This document shows, in pieces, positions 35,247-45,635 of a DNA stretch of 64,000 nucleotides; positions within the stretch are counted from its first letter, which is position 1, and every line of letters starts with the position of its first letter. Origin of the DNA: Phallus indusiatus (Eukaryota > Basidiomycota > Agaricomycetes > Phallales > Phallaceae); NCBI GenBank assembly GCA_027605045.1, contig JAQFWX010000004.1:1746683-1810682 (forward strand). Direction: 5' to 3'. The position numbers and the translations under genes were made by a program. Under the pieces are notes generated by a model. The model worked only from the letters and a program-made list of their open reading frames with translations. It was not told the DNA's origin and searched no databases.

Positions 35247-38110
35247 ATGGACGCGCTTTCCACCTCGTCCAGTCTTTGGTTGCCGTCAGACCCCGCTTCA
35301 ACAGCGACATTCCGCCTCCGCGATCTTATCAACAACAAATTCGGACTCTCGCTCGCAACATACGAAGACTTATACACTTGGTCCATAGAAAACGTCTCAG
35401 AATTTTGGTCTTTGATTTGGGATGAGACCAATGTCGTCGGAGAGAAGGGTTCCAGCGTTGTCGACTCTAGCGCCATGCCCGCTGACAATCCCGCGTGGTT
35501 TTCCGATGCCCGTCTCAATTGGGCTGAGAATATGCTGCGATTCCGATCCCTTGACAAGACTGCTCTTGTTCATACTGGTAAAAATTCTCTCGCTCACCAA
35601 AAATTATTATCCCTCGAGGCTGACCAAGGAATTGGGCATGATCTTCACAGTTGAGCCCACACTAAGCGAGCCAAGTCCTCCTGTGCGAAAACTCTCATAC
35701 AATCAGTTGTATCATCTCGTAGCAGACATCGTGTCTTCTCTTCTTTCAGTCCCTGTGCGGCCAGGCGATCGTGTCGCTTCTTATTCTTCCAATTGCATTG
35801 TCAGTTGCATCTTTCAGTCCCTTGTTCACTCAGTTGCTTATCAAGGTTGTTTTCATTTTCATTTTCCAATCTTTCAGGAAAATGTGGCAGCCTGTCTCGC
35901 GGTAACCGCTATCGGCGCCATATGGGTCCGTAGGCTATTATGAAAATGACGCGATACAATATGAATTTAATATTTCTTTTTCGCTTCTCGATTTCACAGG
36001 TCAGTGCGGCGGCTGATTTTGGTCCTGATGGCGTTATTGAACGGTACTTTCATTTTTCCATATTCTCATTCATTCATTCGCCAAGGCTCTCGTTTAATGT
36101 GCGCATACTCATTGATTAACCAGCTTCCAACAAGTCAATCCCAAAGTCATTTTTAGCGTCGATAAAGTGATGTGAGATACCCGCTTTCATCTGTCGTGCT
36201 TCTCGCGCAACAAACGGTCCACTTAGATACAACGCAAAAAATCACGCTCACCTTCCAAAGCTTTCCGCAGTGCTTGATGGCCTGCGTATCAGAGAAATTG
36301 TTCCTGCGAAAGTGGTTATTATTTCTGACTCCAACAGCGCCGAGCTCCCGAGCTGGCAACCTGGTTGGATATCTTGGCAAAACTTCTTGAGCCAAGGCGC
36401 TCACAGCAGAGCTGAATCACCTTGGGAAGATATCCCTTGGCATAGGACACACTTTGACTGGCCATTATGGATCCTTTTCAGTTCAGGAACCACCGGTCTT
36501 CCGAAACCAATAGTCCACCGAGCGGGTGGCATGCTGCTTCAGAGCAATAAGGTAAAGGTCTTACCCCAGAAGCTTCAGTGTTGTCTTGAGTTAATTAATG
36601 GTTGGTTTGTAGGAGCACATTATATGCTCCGAAATTGGTCCTGACGATGTCTTTTTCTACTATACCAGCTGTGGCTGGATGATGTACAACTATCTTATTT
36701 CCGCCCTGGCCACTGGCTGTACGATTGTTTTGTACGACGGATCCCCTCTTTATACTAAAGAGTACCTGTGGAAACTGGTTGATGAACTGGGAATCACTAT
36801 CTTCGGAACTTCGGCTAAATATCTTGATTCCTTGTCTGTAAGGCTGCGTACTTGTCTCCACTTGCAGGCACTTGATTTTATCTCATTAGCGCATATACCA
36901 CCCCAGAGAACATCATCAACTCACAACTCTGAGGCACATATATTCGACCGGATCCCCTCTCTCGGGGAAACTCTATGACTTTATATACCAACATATCCAT
37001 CCCAATGTTCTTGTCGGATCTATAACCGGTAAGAGAATGAGTGGGTATAATTCTCTCTCTAGGTAATCATTTGTATTAGGTGGGACAGATATATGTTCTC
37101 TTTTCGCTGGACAAAATACGGCTTTACCCGTATTTCGTGGTGAAATACAGTGTCGCATGCTTGGCATGGCTGTTCAAGCGTTTTCACAGCACGGTACACC
37201 CGTTCCCTCAGGTGAAGCGGGTGAGCTAGTCTGCACTAAACCTTTCCCATGTCAGCCTCTTGGGTTTTGGCCTCTCCCTGGCTACGGCGACGATACATCA
37301 GTGCATAAGGCATCTGTGAGGTATAAGCAGTCTTATTTTGAAACGTTTGATAATAGAGTATGGTGTGAGTTTTCAGTTTCTGACGCGTCCAGTCGCTTGT
37401 ATCTAATAAATCAAAATATTAATAGATCATGGTGATCATGTGATCATTACGCCCTCCAGAGGAGGCAATGCAGGTGGTTTAATTATGCTCGGTAGAAGCG
37501 ACGGTGTCTTGTGAGTTCTGAAGCGCATAAACTGGTTGTGATCTTAAGATGTTGCTTCAGGAACCCAGGTGGAGTCAGGTTTGGCTCTAGTGAGATTATG
37601 ATGTTTTGGAACATTATTTCTCTGAAACGTCACCATCAATCTCCCCGGATTTTGTCATACACGATGCACTCGTGATTGGACAAAGCATAAACAAGAACAC
37701 AGACGAGAGGGTGATACTTTTTGTGAAGCTTGGAAATGGAGTCAAGTTAAGCGATCAATTGGTCAAAGCACTTCAAATGCAAATTCGAGCGAAGAGAAGC
37801 CCTCGACACGTGCCGGAGAAGGTGTGTCAACGAGTGCCTTTCGCGCGCTCCCCTATTTTAAAATTCTTTCTTCCAATGTTCTTTTTTAGATTATTCAGGT
37901 TGCCGATATTCCCCATACATTGAACGGAAAACGAGTGGAAGTACCCGTTAAAAAGGCAAGATGCGTCCGTAATCAGCTAACTATGATCGATCTCAATTTT
38001 ATTTTTAGATTATTAACGGAGCCAGTTTAGGAGGCATTAATTTGTCGACCCTTCAGAACCCTGACTGTCTTTTGGAGTTTGTGCATTTGGCGAAGGAATT
38101 GCGAGAGTGA
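35247..38110 (+). CDS. Acetoacetyl-CoA synthetase (acetoacetate-CoA ligase)
   Basis: ANL-superfamily adenylating enzyme of about 700 residues, from MDALSTSSSLWLPSDPASTA. The N-terminal acyl-CoA-synthetase region has FWSLIWDETNVVGEKG and WFSDARLNWAENMLRF. Then come SAAADFGPDGVIERFQQVNP and the AMP-binding P-loop FSSGTTGLPKPIVHRAGG. Further motifs are GWMMYNYLISALATG, FGTSAKYLDSL, YSTGSPLSGKLYDF, GGTDICSLFAG and GELVCTKPFPCQPLGFW. The C-terminal domain has GRSDGVLNPGGVRFGSSEI and the catalytic-lysine motif PHTLNGKRVEVPVKKI. About 12 introns. One break: at 37595-37600 the text reads GAGATTATGATG where the family (SSEIYDVLEHYF) requires one more T; downstream sequence is otherwise perfect. It is either an assembly indel or a recent inactivating mutation. 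It normally activates acetoacetate for sterol or fatty-acid synthesis in the cytosol. Confidence 0.92.
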
Positions 38111-39266
38111 AAAACATTGCCACCATGAATGTTCTCTGAAGTGAAATACTTGGTTTATGAACACCATTTGGACTCGTCTTCTTAGTCTTTGCGGTATAGG
38201 AAAATACTGTATAAAATGTATTTGAAGAACTCTAGGCGCAAAGCGATACTCATTTAGGACAATACATATAACCGAAGTAAGCCTTGAGTAAGCCTCTGAC
38301 TCATGGCAGTTTGATTGGATAGCTCCACCGCAGCATATCAGACTGAAGCCTGCCGCGAATTTGCTGCTGCTGACGAGTTGTTTCCGAATCTTGAGATCCT
38401 GAACAATGACTGGTGTCTTATAATTGATACATTAATCATTGGCGTGCCCTCGTAAGCATGAAGCAGCGCCGACCTCGCTCTTCACCGCCTTAGTTACCGC
38501 GACCCGTCGGCCGTTGAGTCACGAGCATATCGGTGAGGCAAATGCCAGTCTCATACATCTTGCTTTAAGAATGATACGGATACCCGCCAACACCCGGCAG
38601 GGACTGAGTTTTCTTCTGCATGGAATCCGTAACGAGGCGCCGATCAATCAACAAATGGGTAGCCCAGGGAAAAGAAAATCACTTCTATCTCACTGATGCT
38701 GATAACTTTCCCAGCGCACTGGGCCATGAGCACAGAGGAATGAACACCTTTAAATGAAACGAACTGAAAACCCCGACCTAAGTGATTTCGCCAAATATGA
38801 AAAACGAGTCTTCTCCGAGGATATCAGATTCGTCGACCCTATAATACCCTGATGTCTGCTGGAGTTATGAAGTCATACTGGTTGTTACGGAATTATTGCA
38901 ACTGAGACCGTGAAAGGCGGTGAAAGTGTAATTATGCACGTTCTGAGTAAATCAAAGGGGCCTATTGGTTTTCTTTAGTTGAATTCAAAAACCAGTACAT
39001 CTCTGTTGAAGTAGGAACAACGTTGTGGCGGGAGGAAAACACGCAACAGCCTCGTGTTCGCTGCCCAGTGTGGCTAATGGGCGTCAAGGGGAAAATACTC
39101 TTCGGCCGGCGACTTCGGCAGTGCAAGTTTTTCTAAGGCGCCCAAGTCGATGTCGGTTTAATAGCTTGCGGGTCTCACAAGAGTAGGTTTCCGTCCAAAT
39201 TCTGAGCCTTGAGGCTACCCCGTTGTTAACGACCCAACACCTGTCGGAACTTGACGTGGATTGGAT
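38111..39266. other. Non-coding spacer with decayed gene remnants
   Basis: About 1.15 kb with no supported gene. It includes a degenerate copy of the acetoacetyl-CoA synthetase 3' end (listed separately) and an 85-codon open frame (38439-38696) with no recognisable content. Composition around 38430-38700 and 39000-39260 is less AT-rich than other spacers here, which would fit gene relics. Confidence 0.4.
38799..38955 (+). pseudogene. Relic of acetoacetyl-CoA synthetase last exon
   Basis: About 700-800 bp beyond the intact gene, the text TCGTCGACCCTATAATACCC, then TGATGTCTGCTGGAGTTATG, matches the last exon at about 38045-38090 (TGTCGACCCTTCAGAACCC, TGACTGTCTTTTGGAGTTTG). The match continues loosely past the stop codon (GAGACCGTGAAA versus GAGAGTGAAAAA; ATTATGCACGTTCTGAG versus CCATGAATGTTCTCTGA). 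An upstream AAAACGAGT also matches the preceding exon, with the intron absent. Several indels disrupt the frame. Judged by eye, it is a decayed tandem duplicate. Confidence 0.5.
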
Positions 39267-39344
39267 ATGGGTCATGCCACAAATGAGTCTATTTACTCTA
39301 GGATTGCTACCAGGGCGCGCAAAGTTCAAGCCGTTTTGCCCAGA

Positions 39345-40532
39345 ATGCATCTAGTCTTCAACGCTGTCAGAGCTGTTACGTTCAGTATGTCTTTTTTTCT
39401 TCTCTTTTTGCGGGCTTGGCAAACGAAACATTCTAATCTATCGTTCCACAGTTGCCATCTTGACATGGTCGCTCATTGTTCTAGCCATAGCCATTCATTT
39501 CCAAATTCTGTTGGTTCCTTCAGACCTTAGTGAGTATATTCTGGGCTTTGCGCTTTTGTCTACCGCCTCCTAACAGTTTTCTATAGCTCGATTTATACCC
39601 CTTGCGCTTTTCACTTCCGCATTTACGATTTTTGTGATCTTGTCATTGTGCGCTATAATAAGCCGATCGTTTTTTGATTCTCAAATAATGATGTTTTTCT
39701 ATTTTTTTAGATTGATTCTTAGTACCCTACGTAAAATCAATCCTGTAACGACCCGAGTCGAGCTATTAATAGTCGGACTAGTTGCGACTTTTTGGCTTGG
39801 TACGTATATATTGAGATCGCTCGAAATATCATTTACTGATTGTTTTGTAGCTCTTGGATTGTTGACGATCACATCACCATCACAAGATGCAGAAGTGGAA
39901 TGTTTCGACGATGAAGGTTCTTTAGAAGTTACCAGTTGTAAGCGAAACTTCCTCAGATTATACCGTGTTTGGATTCAGCTGAGGCAACAAAATAGTCAAT
40001 ACCGACACCTTCCACGCACAATACCGAGTAATAGAAGCATTTTCCTTATTCAACACCATTTTGAGTAAGTGATTCTGCATTAATTTCAGTATATTTTATT
40101 GATTTATTCCTTTTCCTACCAGCGTGGGGTTATTTGCTCGTTCTTTTGTTCCTCGCTTTACGTCATCACTATCTTGGCTGGAAAGCTGTCTGGAACACTC
40201 CAGCTACCACTTCACCATTACATAGACGTCCATCTACAAAACCAACTCGCTCTGGAAGCCTGCCTGCCCCTGTGACCGCCCGTGGCGTCGTCACAGAGAA
40301 ACCACGTCGTGAACGTTCACGACACCATTCATCTTCCCCTCGGGCGCGAGAAAATGGAGGGGATAGATATACCACTGCGCCGCGTCGATATCATTATTCC
40401 TCACAACAAGATGTTGTCCCTGTAACCTCCAAGGATCCTAAGCTCGCTGGAACGAAGACTTATGTTGTTTATGTACCTCGTCCTGCGGAATCGCATCCCA
40501 GGAATCACCACAAACGATACAATACCTCATAG
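39345..40532 (+). CDS. MARVEL-like four-helix membrane protein 1
   Basis: The model starts MHLVFNAVRAVTF (39345); an in-frame Met at 39267 is possible. Splicing gives hydrophobic segments FIAILTWSLIVLAIAIHFQI, RFIPLALFTSAFTIFVILSL and VELLIVGLVATFWLALGLLT. Then comes an extracytoplasmic-type segment with Cys (DAEVECFDDEGSLEVTS). After it are FHAQYRVIEAFSLFNTILTW and GYLLVLLFLALRHHYLGWKA. This four-helix layout with a VECF...D loop before helix four is typical of fungal MARVEL-domain proteins of unknown function. The C-terminal tail is basic and Ser/Arg-rich, with likely phosphosites, ending HHKRYNTS. First of three adjacent plus-strand genes of the same general architecture. Role in membrane domains is inference. 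Confidence 0.72.
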
Positions 40533-40940
40533 GATGGTTATTGTTAGAGTTGCACTATTTTTTTTTCGGTTAGGGTTTGAGTCAATGTAGTTTTCATTTG
40601 TTATATCAGGGAATTTTTAGCGCGAAATATGAAATTCTGGGTGCTTTATTTATGTAAAGATTGTTCTAATTTTTCACAACGACGTAGTGTGCACCAGTCC
40701 GCACATGCCAACGTGAAGCTTATCTGCCTTATTATTAGTATACACGTATGCGTGCACGCACGTACATATACTCCGGAAATGCTCGGTCTCGATCAGGAGT
40801 TTGATTGAATTGATTCCGGATAGCGTTCTGATGCACGTGATGTTTCTCAGCACGTGTTTGCCGGACACTTGGACAAAGTTTAAATCGAGACGAGATTTAC
40901 ATAAATAATCGCGAATCGACTTTTTTCTTCTCAAGTCGCG
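40533..40940. other. Spacer between MARVEL-like genes 1 and 2
   Basis: 408 bp. It contains the AT-rich 3' end of the first gene and the promoter of the second. A 260-nt minus-strand open frame (40674-40934) is featureless. No repeat or RNA gene was seen. Confidence 0.4.
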
Positions 40941-41948
40941 ATGCGAACGATTTATGCCAATCTTCGTCTTTATGCCTTCATAAGTGTTGGCATTGTGTCA
41001 GCAGTTACTTTAGGCTAGCTGCTCATTTGGCCAACCAATTTTTGCCAAGTCTTAGAGGTATGTCATTATTTTCACAATTTTAATGCAGACCTACGACCTA
41101 ACTTAATGTGAATGACTCTCATAGTCGATTATAGTCTTTTCACGATTATCATACCATCTCTCACGATTTTAATGATGATATTTCTGTATGAATTTTATTA
41201 TTGTGCTAATATTGGGGGCTTATTTTCGACGAAAATTTCCAGCTTGTTACGATCTCAACCTCGAGTAGATGCATTTGCCTTGTTTGTTCTCGGCGTATTA
41301 TGGCTCACAATGGCAGCATGGACGGTGGATATGGTCGGCGGTGTTCAATGTTCCATGCTGGGCTCTCAAACAATAGCGGCTAAGAACGGCGATTCTTGTG
41401 CGGCATCATTTCAACGTTTCATACTTATATTATGGCCATTAACCATTAATTATTCAATAGTTTCCGCTGTCGAATGGTGTAGAGAAATGAAGGGTATAGA
41501 AGCCACGTCATGGGCCGTGTTTGTCGTCTGTCTGTATTTTCATTTTCCAGCTCATATCACGCACAAAATTCATTCTGACCACCAATTGTCATTTTCAGTT
41601 GCCATCTTTTTTGTGCTTACCATTTCATTAACGACACGTGCTCAAGCAATCGGAAGATATAACGCCTGGGCTCAATCGATGTCCAATTTGCAGTGGTGGT
41701 CTGAAGGAGCTAATGATTATACCTATGGGCCCGATTCCTCTTCATATGGGGGAGGCTACTCTTCTGCGAATAGAGGGTATCCTTTGACGCAACAATACCC
41801 TCCCAATGCACAGATCATTCAACAGCAGCCAGGGCATTCATTGTTGATTCGACCGGGTCAAAATGGACAGCCTGCCGTAGTTCAGCAAGTTCCTGGAACA
41901 GTGATAGGCTCCCAAGCTCACAGTTATATTCCGCCCCAGGATGTCTGA
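40941..41948 (+). CDS. MARVEL-like membrane protein 2, frame break in helix 1
   Basis: Exon 1 reads MRTIYANLRLYAFISVGIVS, then AVTLG. The frame then meets TAG at 41014-41018, while the +1 frame continues as LAAHLANQFLPSLR and splices in phase to VDYSLFTIIIPSLTILMMIF. One missing base (TTAGGCTAGCT where TTAGG-N-CTAGCT is expected) would repair it. Later segments are AFALFVLGVLWLTMAAWTVD, a Cys-containing loop (VQCSMLG...GDSCAASFQ), FILILWPLTINYSIVSAVEW and SVAIFFVLTISLTTRAQA. The cytosolic tail is Gly/Tyr/Gln-rich. Architecture matches fungal MARVEL proteins. An intron inside the fourth helix (about 41531-41598, in-frame length) is likely. It could be an assembly indel or a young pseudogene; the long intact remainder favours the former. 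Confidence 0.65.
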
Positions 41949-42170
41949 TAGATTTCTTTTGTTTCACTTAAAAAGTACTCTTTTTGTGGTTGTACTTACC
42001 GATTATGTATTGATGACCATAAATGCAAAGATTGAAGAGGCGAAGTGTCTGTTGCACTCCCTGCCTCAAGGACAACACGTGGTAACATATATAATAATAA
42101 TAAATTAGAAGCTCGTTTTTTTTAAAAAAAAGGACACAATTTTCTGTGAAACCATTCTTGCCGTTCTGTC

Positions 42171-42860
42171 ATGCCTCTCTTCAGACACCATCCTCTTCGC
42201 AGCATTGGATACGGTGCGTACAGACTCAGAGTCTTATATCATTTTTATGCTGTGGTGCTGAGGTCTGTTTGTATGCATGGTTAGCATTGGGCCTCGCGTT
42301 AGTCGCCCACTTCATTCATAAGCTTATACCGGACACGCACTGTGAATTTACTTTTTTGAGAGAGAGTATGAAGAAAGAGAGTCTGATAATCATGATGGTT
42401 TCATATCTAGTCGCTTTCAGCCTGACGTCGTCTTCCGTCGCCATCCTCGCTTTATCTTCGTTAGCAATCATGTAGGACTGCCATATCCAGCTTGAGAACC
42501 CTCTAATCTGATTCTCCTCATAGGACGGTAGCACACCACACTCGACAAGGTCAGGTTATGACGCAGACTCAGGAAGAAATGCTATTGATCGGGGCCTTTG
42601 GACTTTTTTGGCTCTGTAAGTGGTTTGAATCATCACAATGGCTCGTATAAGTTGTTTTATTGTTATGTTCAGCGATGCTGGTGATTCTGCGTGCGTATCG
42701 ATCCCGAAATGACCTGCCAAACACTGGTGTTGTTAGTTCTGGTAGCGCGGTGGGCACTCGGAATTCGCCGTCGGGTACGGGCAGGGCAAGGCGTCCAGAT
42801 TGGTGTGGTAAAGACAGCACACTCTGTATCATTGAAGAGTGGATTCATAGTCCCTATTAA
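42171..42860 (+). CDS. MARVEL-like membrane protein 3, N-terminal model uncertain
   Basis: Starts MPLFRHHPLRSIGYGAYRLR. The first helix changes frame near 42230-42265: VCLYAWLALGLALVAHFIHK is in a different frame from the start. Either an unusually short intron of 32 nt (42227-42258) or a 1-nt indel explains it. With the short intron, helix-1 spacing equals that of the two upstream paralogues. Later exons give DTHFAFSLTSSSVAILALSS, then AHHTRQGQVMTQTQEEMLLI and GAFGLFWLSMLVILRAYRSR. The C-terminus is a basic, Gly/Arg-rich tail. Last of the three tandem membrane genes. Shorter than its neighbours; function unknown. Confidence 0.5.
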
Positions 42861-43127
42861 TGTCGATACACGTGGACTGGTTCCATGTTTCAAACTTATT
42901 TTTTGTTGCTGAAATATAAGCCATGAGTCAACAACTGATAATCAGTCATCCTACCTTGTCTTTGTCACACTGGCACGCGAGTGCGGTGCGCCATTCGGCT
43001 GTTTCCATTATCTTTCTCCTAACCTTCATTAACCTTTGTTTACTTCGACACCTCGCTACACGACAAATTCAACGTTATCAATTGTTCCCGACTGAATTAC
43101 ACTATGATGAGTCTTCTTGTTCCATAG

Positions 43128-44024
43128 ATCGCATATGTTTATGCTTACCTGACTTTGTGGCGACGTAGATACGCAGCAAGACGTCGTGTTGAAACAGATG
43201 TTATGAAGTTGTATGTACATCGTTCTTCTCTCAGCCATGTCGTTATTATGTTTCGTTGATAACTGTGATTCGTCAGACTTATGTCCGATTACGAGGTGAA
43301 TCTCGTAAATGATAGCATGCATGAATTCCATGTCCTGTTCTATGGACCGACAGAAAGTGAGCTATCTCAGCACAGGTTTCGTTTAAGGAGATTCTCTCCC
43401 GCTAAACGTTGTTCTTAGCCCCATTTGCCGGAGGAGTGTGGAAGATCCACGTTGAACTACCGGATCAATATCCATTCAAGTCTCCTAGCATTGGTTTCAT
43501 GAACAAGATCTTCCATCCTAACATTGACGAATTGCAAGTCATAATACTTTACACCATATTAATCGTAACCCAATCAATTCTTCTGATAGAAGTGGCTCGG
43601 TCTGTCTTGACGTTATTAACCAAACGTGGTCTCCGATGTTCGGTATGCATAGCTTTCCCGTTCTTAACACCTCAATATTTGTTTATATCGAGTCCCTTCA
43701 GATATGATCAATATTTTTGAGGTGTTCTTACCCCAACTTTTACGTTACCCCAATCCAAACGACCCCCTGAATGGTGAAGCCGCCGCTCTACTAATGCGGC
43801 ACCCCAAGGAGTACGAGCAGAAGGTTAAAGGTACGCAAAATCAGCCGTGTGATATAAGTAGTTGCGGAAGAAAACCATCTTTTCAATACTTAGATTATGT
43901 ACAACGGTTCGCTACAAAGGAGGCTGCGAATGCTGCCGGTGGATCGTCCAAGGATGAGAAGGAAGACGAGGAAGATAAACTAAGCGATGTTGGTAGCTTC
44001 AGCGACCCCGACGATGAATCATAG
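43128..44024 (+). CDS. UBC8: E2 ubiquitin-conjugating enzyme, UBE2H/Ubc8 type (5' exon unresolved)
   Basis: Spliced exons give [40 protein letters not shown] and [20 protein letters not shown]. Next is the active-site block [18 protein letters not shown] (catalytic Cys in SVCLDV), then [20 protein letters not shown] and an acidic Ser/Asp tail ending SDPDDES. This is the UBE2H/Ubc8 pattern, including the acidic tail; the yeast enzyme works with the GID ligase in gluconeogenic enzyme turnover. The first coding exon is not located: in this frame a TAG sits at 43125-43127 as part of a possible acceptor, and no in-frame ATG precedes the RRRVETD motif. The intron at 43534-43589 has a GC donor. All residues needed for catalysis are present. 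Confidence 0.9.
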
Positions 44025-44420
44025 AATACTACGCAAACCATACAAATTGCCTGAGGAAATTAGCACGTCTTTTGGTATTTAGGTTCCCCGGTTTCTGCGA
44101 CTCTTCTCTGTCCTTTCTGATCTGGTTAGATCATACCTGGTTTCAACTCGAGCGAAACACGATCAATCTGCTTTCATTGTCACAAATACATACACTAATC
44201 CACGGATCATAAAATAAGTCTTAATGTATTTATTCTCGGGACTTTATGGACGGAAAGAGGGAGAAATGGTGAATTTCTTGTTCAAAGGGGGAAGAGACTC
44301 CGTTTTGTCGGTGATGGCGAATCGTGCTACCAACAGTAGCATATCTTCCTCCTTATCGTCCTTTGTAGTTTTGGAACTGTCTTGTGTTACAACTAACAAA
44401 ACAATGGACTTGCATTTTCT
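44025..44420. other. Convergent spacer between Ubc8 and THOC5 genes
   Basis: 396 bp holding the 3' ends of converging genes. No ORF of interest, repeat or RNA gene was seen. Confidence 0.45.
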
Positions 44421-45309
44421 TCATGGAGTTTGCGAAGAAGATTCTTTTGGAGTCAAGGTTATGATGATTGCGGGTCCCGCCATTGTATCCATTGGAACTG
44501 AGACATTTTCAACAACGTTTGGTTTTGACGGAACAAGCTCCGTTATTTTGCTCTGGGCATCCATACTCGTCTGTTCAAACTCCTCAGTACAAGAGTGAGA
44601 AGAGGCAGATACTCATATATTACCTTTGACAAGATCTCGATTTGGGAATTAATAATGTCTAGTTTCGTTTGTTGTTCGCGGCTTTCCTTGAGTATATCGT
44701 CTCTTTCTACCATCAACTGTTTCTTGAACTCGTCCAACCTTGAAAGAAAATATTAATGCAGCTAAATGAATGGCAAACATAAATTGCATACCGTTGCCTT
44801 TCAGAAAGCTCAAAATTTAGACGACTGATCATGAGCTGATGTTCATTTTGAGTAACCTCTGGTGTTCGCAGCTCTGAAGGGGCTAGCGTAAGAAATTCCT
44901 CAGTAGAATACAACGGTATGTCTTGATATATCGACCTATAAACGCATTACTTTGCGAAGAAGAGAGAGCGAAAATAGTGGTCAACGCACGCAAATTGTCG
45001 GCATTTTTCAATTTCCTTTTCAAAATGTCTCCGTTCGTACATCAAGTTCTGGAGGCCGAGATGTATGTGATCCATGGTCTGCCGTGCCTCCGCTGTCTTC
45101 TGCTTATGATCACGAATAGCGGTATTGGAGACTCGGTTAAGGCCCTTGAGCTGGGCAAAAAGGGCACTTCCTTCCGAGAGCAAAATGCTCGGGTCGGGAG
45201 TGGTTATAGAAACAAGCTCTCGTATTCGTTGAAGTACTCTGTCATGAGAAGACAGGGACGCTGGGTTCTGAATTAGAGCAGGACTGATCGTGGATAGTGG
45301 CGAATCCAT
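44421..45309 (-). CDS. THO complex subunit 5-like (THOC5) mRNA export factor
   Basis: About 240 residues from MDSPLSTISPALIQNPASLS (45309). Diagnostic THOC5 block: LGLQNLMYERRHFEKEIEKC, then FASIYQDIPLYSTEEFLTLA and HQLMISRLNFELSERQRLDE. After it come FKKQLMVERDDILKESREQQ, TKLDIINSQIEILSK and a Ser/Pro-rich end. It is largely coiled coil. THOC5 is part of the THO/TREX complex that couples transcription to mRNA export. The protein corresponds to the N-terminal half of metazoan THOC5; short fungal forms of this kind are known. Head-to-head with glucose-6-phosphate dehydrogenase. Confidence 0.85.
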
Positions 45310-45635
45310 AATTGAAAGCCCTAGTAGTATACTGAAGTTGAAGAATTCACCACAAACTAGTCGCCGCTACTGTTTCCAGTGTGTCATTCGGGAAGCTCGG
45401 CACAGACGCTGGCGCCGTCACGGTCGTCATCAGTATTTCCTGCAGATAAGAAACGAGATTTACTAATTCATCAAAAAGAGATCCATTCGTGCACACTGTC
45501 GTAAGCCAATTATATCACGGCAGGCATCCTCAGTTACTCAGCTTGACCCACAGCCGGAGAGATCATATATATCATAGTCCTGTCTCACGTTCAAATCCTC
45601 CCCTCGACCGTCTCTCACGAACACCACCGTAGTTT
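45310..45635. promoter_or_regulatory. Divergent promoter between THOC5 and ZWF1
   Basis: 326 bp between start codons. It holds TTACTCAGC at 45534-45542, one mismatch from the AP-1-like element TTAGTCAGC bound by yeast Yap1, and an AT-rich tatatat block near 45565. Oxidative-stress control of glucose-6-phosphate dehydrogenase would make biological sense but is only suggested. Confidence 0.35.

Noticed and set aside
38439..38696. 85-codon open frame in the spacer after acetoacetyl-CoA synthetase
   Set aside because: No recognisable domain and it lies in a region with decayed gene sequence.
42923..43168. 81-codon plus-strand frame with one hydrophobic segment before Ubc8
   Set aside because: It overlaps the probable Ubc8 first exon in another frame and has no support.
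45583..45596. GTTCAAATCC, a B-box-like motif
   Set aside because: No matching A-box or tRNA fold upstream.
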